A stretch of DNA of 64,000 nucleotides from Citrobacter amalonaticus (GTDB lineage: Bacteria; Pseudomonadota; Gammaproteobacteria; Enterobacterales; Enterobacteriaceae): contig NZ_PQMB01000002.1 in NCBI RefSeq assembly GCF_002918555.1, positions 310,754 to 374,753 on the forward strand, read 5' to 3'. Position numbers and translations under genes: made by a program. The notes beneath the pieces were generated by a model. That model saw only the letters and a list, made by a program, of their open reading frames with translations. It searched no databases and was not told the origin of the DNA. Shown here piece after piece: positions 35,170 to 45,224 of the stretch. The stretch's first letter is position 1. The number at the start of each line of letters is the position of its first letter.

Positions 35170-36132
35170 ATGAAAACTATGCAACTCTCTCGTTGGCTGA
35201 CGGTTTTTGCACTCGCCGCCAGTGCCTTGCTTGCCCTCCCCGCGCAGGCAAATACCTGGCCGCTTCCCCCTTCGGGAAGCAAACTGGTTGGAGAAAATAA
35301 ATTCCACGTTGTGGAGAACAATGGGGGTTCGCTGGAGGCAATCGCGAAAAAGTATAACGTCGGTTTTCTGGCGCTGTTACAAGCCAACCCCGGCGTTGAT
35401 CCTTTTGTTCCACGCGCTGGCAGCGTGTTAACGATTCCGTTGCAAACTCTGCTACCGGATGCGCCGCGCCAGGGTATCGTGATCAATCTCGCCGAACTGC
35501 GCCTCTATTATTACCATCCCGGCAAAAATTCGGTGACCGTCTATCCCATCGGCATCGGGCAGCTGGGCGGTGATACCCTGACGCCAACGATGGTGACAAC
35601 CGTGTCGGACAAACGCGCAAACCCCACCTGGACGCCGACGGCAAATATTCGTGCCCGGTATAAAGCACAGGGGATTAATCTCCCTGCCGTGGTTCCTGCC
35701 GGACCGGATAACCCGATGGGGCATCACGCCATTCGCTTAGCCGCGTACGGCGGCGTTTATCTGCTGCACGGCACCAATGCTGACTTTGGTATTGGTATGC
35801 GCGTCAGCTCCGGCTGTATCCGTCTGCGTGATGGTGATATTGAGACCCTGTTCCGGCAGGTCACGCCAGGAACGAAGGTCAATATCATTAACACGCCGAT
35901 CAAAACCTCCGTGGAGCCAGGTGGTTTCCGTCTGGTGGAAGTCCATCAGCCGCTGTCGAAGAATATTGACGACGACCCACAGCTGCTGCCAATCACGCTG
36001 AACAGCACAATGCAGGCATTTAAAAATGCCCCGCAAACTGACACCGCAGTCATGCAACACGTTATGGATGTGCGGTCAGGAATGCCGGTAGACGTTAGCC
36101 GTCATCACGATGTGAATCAGGAAACGATGTAA
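35170..36132 (+). CDS. ldtC: LdtC (YcfS) L,D-transpeptidase
   Basis: Periplasmic YkuD-family L,D-transpeptidase of 320 residues that in E. coli links Braun lipoprotein to peptidoglycan. A signal peptide spans about 1-27 (cleavage PAQA|NTWP). A LysM-like segment follows (FHVVENNGGSLEAIAKKYNVG, about 42-62). The catalytic block HGTNADFGIGMRVSSGCIRLRD, with the nucleophilic cysteine, is near residue 200. ATG 35170 gives the family length of 320; ATG 35161 adds three residues, and neither has a good ribosome site. It ends at a strong terminator. Confidence 0.94.
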   Translation: MKTMQLSRWLTVFALAASALLALPAQANTWPLPPSGSKLVGENKFHVVENNGGSLEAIAKKYNVGFLALLQANPGVDPFVPRAGSVLTIPLQTLLPDAPRQGIVINLAELRLYYYHPGKNSVTVYPIGIGQLGGDTLTPTMVTTVSDKRANPTWTPTANIRARYKAQGINLPAVVPAGPDNPMGHHAIRLAAYGGVYLLHGTNADFGIGMRVSSGCIRLRDGDIETLFRQVTPGTKVNIINTPIKTSVEPGGFRLVEVHQPLSKNIDDDPQLLPITLNSTMQAFKNAPQTDTAVMQHVMDVRSGMPVDVSRHHDVNQETM

Positions 36133-36144
36133 AATCAACAATGG

Positions 36145-36183
36145 AAAAAGCCCCGCCGAACAGAATTCAGCGGGGCTTTTTTT
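36145..36183 (+). terminator. Bidirectional terminator, ldtC/bhsA
   Basis: AAAAAGCCCCGC and GCGGGGCTTTTT pair as a 12-bp stem followed by more T. The A-run on the other side makes it work for convergent bhsA as well. Confidence 0.9.
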
Positions 36184-36214
36184 GGCAGTGGCAGGCATTA
36201 ATGAGGGTTAATGC

Positions 36215-36472
36215 TTATTTGTAGATAACTGCGGTACCGTGCAGGTTATTAGGACCCGTCACGGAAGTAATACGGAAGGATTTCGCCCCCATCTCATCCG
36301 CTTTTTGCGCCAGCTGATCTTCCAGAGAACCCAGGTTAGTCCCGCCGTTGGCAGAAATGGTGCCGACTTTTTGCTGGCCTGCAGGCGTTGCCTGAACTTC
36401 AACGGCAGCAAAACTTGCAAATGACAGAGAACTCAGAACAGCAGCAGCGATAAGGGTTTTTACGTTTTTCAT
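36215..36472 (-). CDS. bhsA: BhsA (ComC/YcfR) stress and copper-response outer-membrane protein
   Basis: Small YhcN/BhsA-family envelope protein, 85 residues, linked in E. coli to biofilm, multiple-stress response and lowered copper permeability. A signal peptide spans about 1-22 (MKNVKTLIAAAVLSSLSFAS...FA|AVEVQ). The mature DUF1471 domain keeps KVGTISANGGTNLGSLEDQL and a C-terminal GTAVIYK. ATG 36472 follows an AAAGGTC site; the longer frame up to 36556 is AT-rich leader. It is divergent from comR, its copper-responsive repressor, with a perfect CRP core in between. Confidence 0.93.
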   Translation of the reverse strand: MKNVKTLIAAAVLSSLSFASFAAVEVQATPAGQQKVGTISANGGTNLGSLEDQLAQKADEMGAKSFRITSVTGPNNLHGTAVIYK

Positions 36473-36538
36473 GATGTTGACCTTTAGCAGATGAATTATT
36501 GTCGTAAGCATTAACTTAACGATCGATAGGTAAATCAT

Positions 36539-36560
36539 AAATGTGATCCATGTCACACGT
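36539..36560. promoter_or_regulatory. CRP site between bhsA and comR
   Basis: TGTGA-TCCATG-TCACA at 36542-36557 is an exact match to the CRP core, and flanking bases also fit (AAATGTGATCCATGTCACAC). It lies 70-85 bases upstream of the bhsA start codon. Confidence 0.75.
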
Positions 36561-36714
36561 CAACATTTTTTTATAACGATCATTATATAAATTAAAAACA
36601 TCTTATATTTCATATCAATACTATTGATTTATTTTTCTAATGAATACGCTGGAGACTGAGCACGATTATTTTTATAATGGTTGTTCAACAAACCCAATCA
36701 GGTACAACGGCATC

Positions 36715-37350
36715 ATGACAACTGAATCGACAAGTTGCGTTAAAAAAAGCCGTGGCCGACCAAAAGTGTTCGACAGGGAAGCCGCGCTTGATAAGGCCAT
36801 GACACTCTTCTGGCAGCACGGTTATGAAGCGACATCGCTTTCCGACCTTGTGGAAGCAACCGGTGCCAAAGCACCGACCCTGTATGCGGAATTTACCAAT
36901 AAAGAGGGGTTGTTCCGTGCGGTGCTGGACAGATATATCTCGCGCTTTGCGGCGAAGCACGAGGCCCGGCTCTTTTGTGAGGAAAAAAGCGTTGAATCTG
37001 CGCTGGAAGATTACTTCACCGCCATAGCAACGTGCTTCACCAGTAAAGACACGCCGGCCGGGTGCTTTATGATCAACACCTCAGCCACGCTTGCTGCCGC
37101 ATCTCGTGATATCGCCAACACGGTGAAATCCCGCCATGCCATGCAGGAGCAAACGTTGACGCAGTTTCTTCTGCAGCGGCAGACGCGTGGTGAAATACCG
37201 ACGCACTGCAACGTACAGACGCTTGCAGAATATCTCAGCTGCATTTTACAAGGCATGTCCATCAGTGCCCGGGAAGGTGCAAGCTTTGACAAACTGATGC
37301 AAATCACCCGCACCACCCTACGTTTGTGGCCTGAAATGCTGAAGGCCTGA
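36715..37350 (+). CDS. comR: ComR (YcfQ) TetR-family copper-responsive repressor
   Basis: TetR-family repressor of 211 residues that in E. coli represses bhsA/comC and is released by copper. The N-terminal helix-turn-helix is at about 12-58 (SRGRPKVFDREAALDKAM, then TSLSDLVEATGAKAPTLYAEF). The C-terminal ligand domain contains GCFMIN with a cysteine and several histidines. ATG 36715 (MTTESTSC) matches the family start, although the AGG upstream is weakly spaced; the frame is open to 36640. A strong terminator follows, and an IS200-type element has inserted right behind it. Confidence 0.92.
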   Translation: MTTESTSCVKKSRGRPKVFDREAALDKAMTLFWQHGYEATSLSDLVEATGAKAPTLYAEFTNKEGLFRAVLDRYISRFAAKHEARLFCEEKSVESALEDYFTAIATCFTSKDTPAGCFMINTSATLAAASRDIANTVKSRHAMQEQTLTQFLLQRQTRGEIPTHCNVQTLAEYLSCILQGMSISAREGASFDKLMQITRTTLRLWPEMLKA

Positions 37351-37364
37351 CGGTAAATCCTTGC

Positions 37365-37391
37365 CCGGGAGCGATCTGCGCTCCCGGTTTT
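37365..37391 (+). terminator. comR terminator
   Basis: CCGGGAGCG and CGCTCCCGG form a 9-bp stem with a 5-base loop followed by TTTT, 14 bases past the comR stop. Confidence 0.9.
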
Positions 37392-37462
37392 CTTGTGCAC
37401 AGAAAACCCCCAGCTAGGCTGGGGGTTCCGGAAAGCTTTCAGCTTTGGGCCAGTTATTAAAA

Positions 37463-37531
37463 CCCCTTTTGATTTGTTAAAACACCTTGCGGTCTGGCAA
37501 CTGCAAAAGTTCAACAAGAAATCAAAAGGGG
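37463..37531 (+). promoter_or_regulatory. Translation-blocking stem in the IS200 tnpA leader
   Basis: CCCCTTTTGATTT (37463-37475) is perfectly complementary to AAATCAAAAGGGG (37519-37531), which overlaps the AAGGGGG ribosome site of tnpA. IS200 elements are known to silence the transposase through such a leader and an antisense RNA. The antisense gene itself was not located. Confidence 0.8.
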
Positions 37532-37537
37532 GTCCCA

Positions 37538-37996
37538 ATGGGGGACGAAAAGAGCTTAGCGCACACCCGATGGAACTGTAAATATCACATAGTTTTTGCG
37601 CCCAAATACCGAAGACAAGCGTTCTACGGAGAGAAACGCAGGGCGACAGGCAGCATCTTAAGAAAGCTGTGTGAGTGGAAAAACGTGCGGATTCTGGAAG
37701 CGGAATGCTGTGCAGATCATATCCATATGCTTGTGGAAATCCCACCCAAAATGAGCGTATCCGGCTTTATGGGGTATCTGAAAGGGAAAAGCAGTCTGAT
37801 GCTGTATGAGCAGTTTGGGGATATGAAATTCAAGTACAGGAATAGAGAGTTCTGGTGCCGGGGATACTACGTAGATACGGTGGGTAAGAACACGGTGAAG
37901 ATACAGGAATACATAAAGCACCAGCTTACAGAAGATAAAATGGGTGAGCAGTTATCGCTCCCTTATCCGGGTAGCCCGTTTACGGGCCGTAAGTAA
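37538..37996 (+). CDS. tnpA: IS200 transposase TnpA (HUH/Y1)
   Basis: Y1 transposase of 152 residues that moves single-stranded IS ends. The metal-binding HUH motif is DHIHMLVE near residues 62-69. The catalytic tyrosine region is GYYVDTVGKNTVKIQEYIKH near residue 115. ATG 37538 (MGDEKSLAHTRWNCKYH) is preceded by AAGGGGG five bases away, which is buried in the leader stem. The sequence is nearly that of enterobacterial IS200 transposases recalled from Salmonella and relatives. It is intact, with no frameshift. Confidence 0.94.
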   Translation: MGDEKSLAHTRWNCKYHIVFAPKYRRQAFYGEKRRATGSILRKLCEWKNVRILEAECCADHIHMLVEIPPKMSVSGFMGYLKGKSSLMLYEQFGDMKFKYRNREFWCRGYYVDTVGKNTVKIQEYIKHQLTEDKMGEQLSLPYPGSPFTGRK

Positions 37997-38171
37997 CGAA
38001 GTCTGATGCAAATGTCAGATCGTATGCGCCTGTTAGGGCGCGGCTGGTAACAGAGCCTTATAGGCGCATCCGAAAAACCTCCGGCTATGCCGGAGGATAT
38101 TTATTCTGAGATTAACCCCATCTTTACTAATGCTATCAACGGTTTAGTGCTTTATTTTTGTAAAATCACTT

Positions 38172-38190
38172 GATAATAAAAATCATTATT
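38172..38190 (+). promoter_or_regulatory. Fur box upstream of the iutA-like gene
   Basis: GATAATAAAAATCATTATT matches the 19-base Fur consensus GATAATGATAATCATTATC at 16 positions, about 100 bases upstream of the start codon. This predicts induction under iron starvation. Confidence 0.8.
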
Positions 38191-38292
38191 ATCAATATTC
38201 GCATTTGTTTTAACATCTGTTTCACAATGTAACTGCCGGTACCTGCACCGGAAATAACAACAACCATAGTGATAGATTTAAAAGGAATGCGA

Positions 38293-40479
38293 ATGAATAA
38301 GCGTCTTTGGGTACTCAATCCCCTTTTGCTCACGTTGGCCTGCCCTGCGATAGCCGCACAGAGCGAGGAAGAAAACCTGATCGTCAGTGCAAACCGCAGC
38401 CAGCGGACCGTTGCGCAGATGGCGCAAACCACCTGGGTCATTGAAGGCCAGGAAATTGAGCAGCAAGTTCAGGGAGGAAAAGAGTTCAAAGACGTGCTGG
38501 CGCAGCTCATCCCCGGTATTGATGTCAGCAGTCAGGGGCGAACTAACTACGGCATGAATATGCGTGGACGGGCTATCGTCGTGCTGATCGATGGTGTACG
38601 GCTAAATTCATCACGTACCGACAGCCGACAGCTGGATTCCATCGATCCCTTCAACATAGAGCATATTGAAGTGATTTCAGGCGCGACGTCGCTCTATGGA
38701 GGCGGCAGTACCGGCGGCCTGATTAATATCGTCACCAAAAAAGGTCAGCCTGAACGCCAGGTTGAACTGGAACTGGGGAGCAAAAGCGGCTTCAACAACA
38801 GCAACGATCATGATGAACGCGTTGCTGTCGGCGTCAGCGGCGGCACCGATCGCGCCTCGGGTCGCCTGTCCGTCGCGTATCAACGTTTCGGCGGCTGGTA
38901 TGACGGCAGCGGCGATGCGCTGGTGCTGGATAATACCCAAACCGGCTTGCAGCACTCCGATCGTCTTGATGTGATGGGCACCGGAACGATTGAGATCGAT
39001 GACAACCGGCAGCTACAGCTGGTGACGCAATACTATAAAAGTCAGGGGGATGAGGATTACGGCCTGTACCTTGGGGAAAATATGTCCGCCGTCACCGGTA
39101 ACGGCAACGCATATACTCGTAGCGGCCTTAACTCTGACCGAATCCCCGGCACTGAGCGCCATCTGATCAGCCTGCAATATTCTGACGCTGATTTCTTCGG
39201 CCAGAATCTGGTCAGTCAGATCTATTATCGCGACGAATCGCTACAGTTCTACCCTTTCCCGGCACTCAGCAAAGGTCAAGTCACCAGCTTCTCCGCCTCA
39301 CAACAGGATACCGATCAGTTTGGCGCGAAAATCACGCTGAACAGCCAGCTTCTGGATAACTGGGAGCTGACGTGGGGCATTGATGCTGACCACGAAACAT
39401 TCGACTCCAACCAGAAATTCTTTGATCTTGCGTATTCACTCCCTTCCGGCGGAATGGATAACCGCACCGCCTGGACCACCGGTCGTTATCCGGGTTACAG
39501 CATCACTAACTTTGCTCCGTTCCTGCAAAACAGTTACGACATCAATGATATTTTCACCCTTAGCGGCGGCGTGCGCTATCAGTGGACGGAAAACCGGGTC
39601 GATGACTTTGTGGGTTATGCCCAGCAGCAAGGCATTGCCAGCGGCCTTGCCAGTTCAGCGGATACCATCCCGGGAGGTAAAGCAAGCTATGATAACCTTC
39701 TGTTTAATGCCGGGATCCTCGCGCACCTGACGGATCGCCAGCAGACCTGGTTTAATTTCTCTCAGGGCGTTGAGTTACCCGATCCGGGGAAATACTACGG
39801 CAACGGGACTTATGAGCAGGTTGGCAACCATTATCAGCTCCTGCGCAGCGTCAACGTCGCGGATTCAAAACTGGAAGGGATTAAGGTTAACTCGTTTGAG
39901 CTGGGCTGGCGTTACACCGGCGATAACCTGCGCACCCAACTGGCCGCGTACTATTCCACATCTGATAAATCCATCGTCATTAACCGCAGCGACATGACTA
40001 TCAACGTTGAGTCTGACGATCGACGGATTTATGGCGTTGAAGGTGCGGCGGATTACTTTGTCCCGGACAGCGACTGGAGCCTGGGGGCAAACTTTAATGT
40101 CCTTAAATCAGAGGTGAAACAGAACGGTAAATGGCAAAAATGGGACGTCACGCTCGCCTCACCGTCAAAAGCCACCGCCTGGGTCGGCTGGGCGCCTGAG
40201 CCCTGGTCTTTACGTCTGCAAAGCCAGCAAACATTCGATTTAACCGACGCCAGCGGGAACAAGCTGGAAGGTTATAATACTGTGGATTTCATTAGCAGCT
40301 ATCAACTGCCGCTGGGGAAACTGACATTCAGTATCGAAAACCTGCTGGACGAGGATTACACCACCCTGTGGGGACAGCGGGCGCCGTTGCTCTACAGCCC
40401 CACCTACGGCAGCCCATCGCTGTACGAGTACAAAGGCCGGGGACGTACATTTGGTCTGAACTACGCGCTGACCTTCTGA
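38293..40479 (+). CDS. IutA-like TonB-dependent ferric siderophore receptor
   Basis: Outer-membrane receptor of 728 residues, closely related to the ferric aerobactin/cloacin receptor IutA. A signal peptide spans about 1-24 (CPAIAA|QSEE), then a TonB box ENLIVSA. The plug domain covers about 40-150 (NYGMNMRGRAIVVLIDGVRL, GATSLYGGGSTGGLINIV). The 22-strand barrel ends RGRTFGLNYALTF with the terminal Phe. ATG 38293 is preceded by AAAGGA with a six-base gap. A Fur box lies upstream. No aerobactin biosynthesis genes (iucABCD) are present in the window, so it probably takes up siderophores made by others or encoded elsewhere. It lies between IS200 and ycfJ, a place where E. coli K-12 has no receptor. 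Confidence 0.93.
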   Translation: MNKRLWVLNPLLLTLACPAIAAQSEEENLIVSANRSQRTVAQMAQTTWVIEGQEIEQQVQGGKEFKDVLAQLIPGIDVSSQGRTNYGMNMRGRAIVVLIDGVRLNSSRTDSRQLDSIDPFNIEHIEVISGATSLYGGGSTGGLINIVTKKGQPERQVELELGSKSGFNNSNDHDERVAVGVSGGTDRASGRLSVAYQRFGGWYDGSGDALVLDNTQTGLQHSDRLDVMGTGTIEIDDNRQLQLVTQYYKSQGDEDYGLYLGENMSAVTGNGNAYTRSGLNSDRIPGTERHLISLQYSDADFFGQNLVSQIYYRDESLQFYPFPALSKGQVTSFSASQQDTDQFGAKITLNSQLLDNWELTWGIDADHETFDSNQKFFDLAYSLPSGGMDNRTAWTTGRYPGYSITNFAPFLQNSYDINDIFTLSGGVRYQWTENRVDDFVGYAQQQGIASGLASSADTIPGGKASYDNLLFNAGILAHLTDRQQTWFNFSQGVELPDPGKYYGNGTYEQVGNHYQLLRSVNVADSKLEGIKVNSFELGWRYTGDNLRTQLAAYYSTSDKSIVINRSDMTINVESDDRRIYGVEGAADYFVPDSDWSLGANFNVLKSEVKQNGKWQKWDVTLASPSKATAWVGWAPEPWSLRLQSQQTFDLTDASGNKLEGYNTVDFISSYQLPLGKLTFSIENLLDEDYTTLWGQRAPLLYSPTYGSPSLYEYKGRGRTFGLNYALTF

Positions 40480-40480
40480 T

Positions 40481-40515
40481 AAAAAAAGCCCCTCAGCCTG
40501 AGCGAATGAGGGGCT
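40481..40515 (-). terminator. Terminator between the iutA-like gene and ycfJ
   Basis: AGCCCCTCA/TGAGGGGCT forms a 9-bp stem flanked on the left by seven A, so on the minus strand it ends in a U-run (ycfJ). It may also slow convergent transcription from the receptor gene. Confidence 0.8.
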
Positions 40516-40536
40516 AACTTGCAGAGTACAGCTTTT

Positions 40537-41076
40537 TTAGGCTTTGTTTGTCAGAACCAACTGGCCGTTGCTGTCCAGTGGAATTTGCGTGCCAGGATCT
40601 TTATCCATGCGGATTTTGCCCTGCTGGTCGCCAATTTTATATGTGACGTCGTAGCCGAGCATTTTCTCTGACTTGTCATACACCGTTTTACACCGCTGCT
40701 GCGTTGAGGTGTAAGTGTCGTTTTCCTGCATCGATCCCTGAATCTGGTTACCGGCATAGCCCCCGCCCAGCGCACCTACCACGGTGGCGACATCTTTACC
40801 ACGACCACCGCCAAACTGATGGCCCAGCACTCCGCCCGCCACGGCGCCCAGTACGGACCCGGTGATGCGATTCTCATCCTGGACGGGTTTGCGGTGCGTT
40901 ACCGTCACATTACGACACTCCTGACGCGGCGTTTTGACGGTCTCTTTAATCGGTGTTGCGGAGACAACATGTGCATACTTCGGGCCGCGATCAAACACGT
41001 TAAGACTGGCCACCGCCGCCACACCCAGCGCAGCAGCTACGCCAATCCCTATACCCGCCAACATAGATTTATTCAC
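40537..41076 (-). CDS. ycfJ: YcfJ glycine-zipper protein
   Basis: Envelope protein of 179 residues with a glycine-zipper 2TM domain (GSVLGAVAGGVLGHQFGGGRGKDVATVVGALGGG, about 73-106). The N-terminal hydrophobic helix MLAGIGIGVAAALGVAAVASL is an anchor or uncleaved signal. It has three to four cysteines (ECRNV, RCKTV) and a conserved C-terminal domain ending PLDSNGQLVLTNKA. Length equals E. coli YcfJ. Function is not established; it has been linked to biofilm and envelope stress. The start follows AGGAGG-like bases (GGAGGAACTCCC) just upstream. Confidence 0.9.
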   Translation of the reverse strand: MNKSMLAGIGIGVAAALGVAAVASLNVFDRGPKYAHVVSATPIKETVKTPRQECRNVTVTHRKPVQDENRITGSVLGAVAGGVLGHQFGGGRGKDVATVVGALGGGYAGNQIQGSMQENDTYTSTQQRCKTVYDKSEKMLGYDVTYKIGDQQGKIRMDKDPGTQIPLDSNGQLVLTNKA

Positions 41077-41208
41077 GGGAGTTCCTCCTTTTTTGCTGTT
41101 AGTAACAATTTTGCAACCATAGCAATGAGAAACCCATCAGACAGTGGATGAAAATGTTGTGGGTATGGGATAAAACGGGATGATTCAGAGCATTCTGAGG
41201 AAAAAAGC

Positions 41209-41233
41209 GCCGGATGCGTGAGCATCATCCGGC
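41209..41233 (-). repeat. REP palindrome downstream of ndh
   Basis: GCCGGATG and CATCCGGC form an 8-bp stem with a 9-base loop between the ndh stop and the start of ycfJ. Confidence 0.75.
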
Positions 41234-41247
41234 ACTCTCAGTGGAGA

Positions 41248-42552
41248 TTAGTGCAACTTCAGGCGTGGGCGGATAACGCGGTTAATACTGCCGACCAGCA
41301 TCATCAACCCGGTCTTAAAGTAACCGTGCAGCGCAATCTGATGCATCCGGTACAGGGAGATATAAACGAAGCGCGCAATTCGCCCTTCCACCATCATAGA
41401 ACCACGGGTCAGGTTGCCCATCAGGCTTCCCACGGTTGAGAACCTGGAGAGTGAAACCAGTGAGCCGTGATCTTTGTACTGATACGCTTTTAGCGGTTTG
41501 CCGTTCATCTGCGCCAGAATGTTGTTCATCGCACAGGTTGCCATCTGGTGCGCGGCCTGCGCGCGCGGCGGCACAAAGCCTCCTTCCGGGCGCGCGCAAG
41601 AGGCACAGTCGCCAATCGCGTACACGTCAGGATCGCGGGTCGTTTGCAGCGTCGGTTCCACCACCAGCTGATTGATCCGGTTGGTTTCCAGCCCCCCAAT
41701 GTCCTTCATAAAGTCCGGCGCTTTGATCCCGGCAGCCCAGACCATCAGATCCGCTTCGATGTACTCGCCATCTTTGGTGTGCAGACCCCCCGCGTCGGCA
41801 CTGGTCACCATCGTCTGGGTCAGCACGCGTACGCCCAGTTTGGTGAGTTCATTATGCGCCGCGCTGGAGATACGTGGCGGCAGTGCCGGTAAAATACGCT
41901 CACCGGCTTCCACCAGCGTCACGTTCAGCGCTTCGTTAGTCAGCCCTTTGTAACCATAGCTGTGCAACTGTTTCACCGCGTTATGCAGTTCCGCAGACAG
42001 CTCCACGCCCGTCGCGCCACCGCCAACAATGGCAATATTGACTTTGCCGTTGGCGCCAGGATTTGCGGAATACTTCAGGAACAGATTAAGCATTTCCTGG
42101 TGGAAGCGGCGCGCCTGATGCGGGTTATCCAGGAAGATGCAGTGATCTTTCACACCCGGCGTGTTGAAATCGTTAGAGGTGCTACCCAGCGCCATCACCA
42201 GCGTGTCATACGCGATTTTGCGCTCAGGAACCAGCAGTTCCCCCTTCTCATCACGCAGCTCTGCGATAGTGATGGTCTTTGCCTGGCGATCGATTTCCAT
42301 CACCGAACCAAGCTGGAACTGGAAGCCGTGATTGCGGGCATGAGCCAGATAGCTCAACGCATCCACCCCTTCATCCAGCGAACCGGTCGCCACTTCGTGC
42401 AGGAGCGGCTTCCACAGATGGCTGTGATTCCTGTCCACCAACGTAATTTGGGCTTTTTTCTTCCGCCCCAGCTTGTGGCCCAACTGTGTTGCCATTTCCA
42501 GCCCGCCAGCACCGCCGCCGACGATCACGATTTTTTCCAATGGTGTAGTCAA
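41248..42552 (-). CDS. ndh: NADH dehydrogenase type II
   Basis: Peripheral inner-membrane flavoprotein of 434 residues that oxidises NADH to reduce ubiquinone without pumping protons. The FAD-binding [14 protein letters not shown] is at the N-terminus, and the NADH-binding [17 protein letters not shown] near residue 170. [13 protein letters not shown] is the second FAD contact. The C-terminal amphipathic region anchors it to the membrane. It starts at TTG 42552 (read as Met, then TTPLEKIV), because AAGGGGG lies five bases upstream and E. coli ndh also starts with TTG; the upstream ATG at 42579 precedes that ribosome site. A consensus FNR site lies 137 bases upstream. Confidence 0.95.
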   Translation of the reverse strand: MTTPLEKIVIVGGGAGGLEMATQLGHKLGRKKKAQITLVDRNHSHLWKPLLHEVATGSLDEGVDALSYLAHARNHGFQFQLGSVMEIDRQAKTITIAELRDEKGELLVPERKIAYDTLVMALGSTSNDFNTPGVKDHCIFLDNPHQARRFHQEMLNLFLKYSANPGANGKVNIAIVGGGATGVELSAELHNAVKQLHSYGYKGLTNEALNVTLVEAGERILPALPPRISSAAHNELTKLGVRVLTQTMVTSADAGGLHTKDGEYIEADLMVWAAGIKAPDFMKDIGGLETNRINQLVVEPTLQTTRDPDVYAIGDCASCARPEGGFVPPRAQAAHQMATCAMNNILAQMNGKPLKAYQYKDHGSLVSLSRFSTVGSLMGNLTRGSMMVEGRIARFVYISLYRMHQIALHGYFKTGLMMLVGSINRVIRPRLKLH

Positions 42553-42688
42553 CGTGACCCCCTTAAATTTATTAACCAATTGTTAATTAACAGTTATAAA
42601 CATAGCTTTTAATTAACAATAAGTTACGACAATGAAAATCTCTTTCAGTATTGAGAATAACACGAACGGTGCATTGGTCATACCAAAA

Positions 42689-42702
42689 TTGATGTGCATC
42701 AA
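42689..42702. promoter_or_regulatory. FNR site upstream of ndh
   Basis: TTGATGTGCATCAA is an exact TTGAT-N4-ATCAA palindrome. E. coli ndh is repressed by FNR under anaerobic conditions from similar upstream sites. Confidence 0.8.
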
Positions 42703-42748
42703 TTTTTATGCTGAAAAGTCAGGCAACAGGGCGCTGAAAAAGACAAAA

Positions 42749-42770
42749 AAACCAGCCGAAAGGCTGGTTT
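42749..42770 (-). terminator. ycfP terminator
   Basis: AAACCAGCC/GGCTGGTTT with a GAAA tetraloop, and a run of A on its left side that becomes U on the minus strand. It closes the hinT-ycfP cluster and insulates the ndh control region. Confidence 0.88.
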
Positions 42771-42799
42771 TGTTAACCGTTTACTGATGACGCCAGGTA

Positions 42800-43342
42800 T
42801 CAGCCCAGCGTCTTAAAGGCTTTGATCCGCTGTAAATGCGGCGAGATATTTTTAAATTTATGCGTCTGCTCTTCGTCCCAGACTATCTCGTAAAAATGGT
42901 GCAGTTCCTCTGACGAACGCTGGCTGTTCAGCGCTTCATCACGGCGGGACAGGATAACCAGGCAGCGATCGCGGTTCTTCTCACGGAAGTTAGTCACGCA
43001 TTTGGTGGCAATATCAGCGTACTCTTCCGGCCTGTCGATTTTTCCTTCCATGTTCTCATACGGGAACAAATTAGGGTTAAACATCACCTGGCGAATATCG
43101 CATAAAAAGCCAATCCGCTCTGCCCAGTAGCCGCCTAAACCGACGCCACAAATTAAGGGCCGGTCATCCACATTCAGTTGCAGCATTTTGTCCACTTCTT
43201 TCAGCAGATGCTGCATGTCATGTTTAGGATGCCGAGTGCTATAGCTGATCAGCCTGACGTCCGGATCAATGAACTGCAGTTGCAGTACTTTCTCGTGGTT
43301 ACCCGGACTGTTAGAGTCAAAACCGTGTAAATAGATAATCAT
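42800..43342 (-). CDS. ycfP: YcfP, UPF0227 alpha/beta-hydrolase-like protein
   Basis: Cytoplasmic 180-residue protein with an alpha/beta-hydrolase fold. The N-terminus [14 protein letters not shown] is the oxyanion-loop region. The usual GxSxG nucleophile elbow is replaced by GVGLGG (about residues 66-71), so the catalytic Ser is missing, as in the E. coli protein. The C-terminus [21 protein letters not shown] retains the His region. The function is unknown. It lies 21 bases downstream of nagZ and ends the hinT-ycfL-lpoB-thiK-nagZ-ycfP cluster. Confidence 0.92.
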   Translation of the reverse strand: MIIYLHGFDSNSPGNHEKVLQLQFIDPDVRLISYSTRHPKHDMQHLLKEVDKMLQLNVDDRPLICGVGLGGYWAERIGFLCDIRQVMFNPNLFPYENMEGKIDRPEEYADIATKCVTNFREKNRDRCLVILSRRDEALNSQRSSEELHHFYEIVWDEEQTHKFKNISPHLQRIKAFKTLG

Positions 43343-43363
43343 CGCATCCTCACCAAACTCGCA

Positions 43364-45204
<1,841 letters not shown>

Positions 45205-45224
<20 letters not shown>

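Larger units (their letters stand above)
37392..38104 (+). mobile_element. IS200-type insertion sequence (IS200/IS605 family)
   Basis: About 710 bp with a single tnpA and no tnpB, as in the IS200 group. Subterminal hairpins replace terminal inverted repeats: AACCCCCAGC/GCTGGGGGTT at 37405-37427 and CCTCCGGC/GCCGGAGG at 38078-38096. It begins just after the T-run of the comR terminator and ends before AT-rich DNA upstream of the iutA-like gene. Exact ends are approximate, because this family makes no target duplication. The intact transposase suggests it could be active. Confidence 0.88.

Noticed and set aside
37011..37745. 244-codon reverse frame across comR and IS200
   Set aside because: It crosses two unrelated genes and a terminator; no family resemblance.
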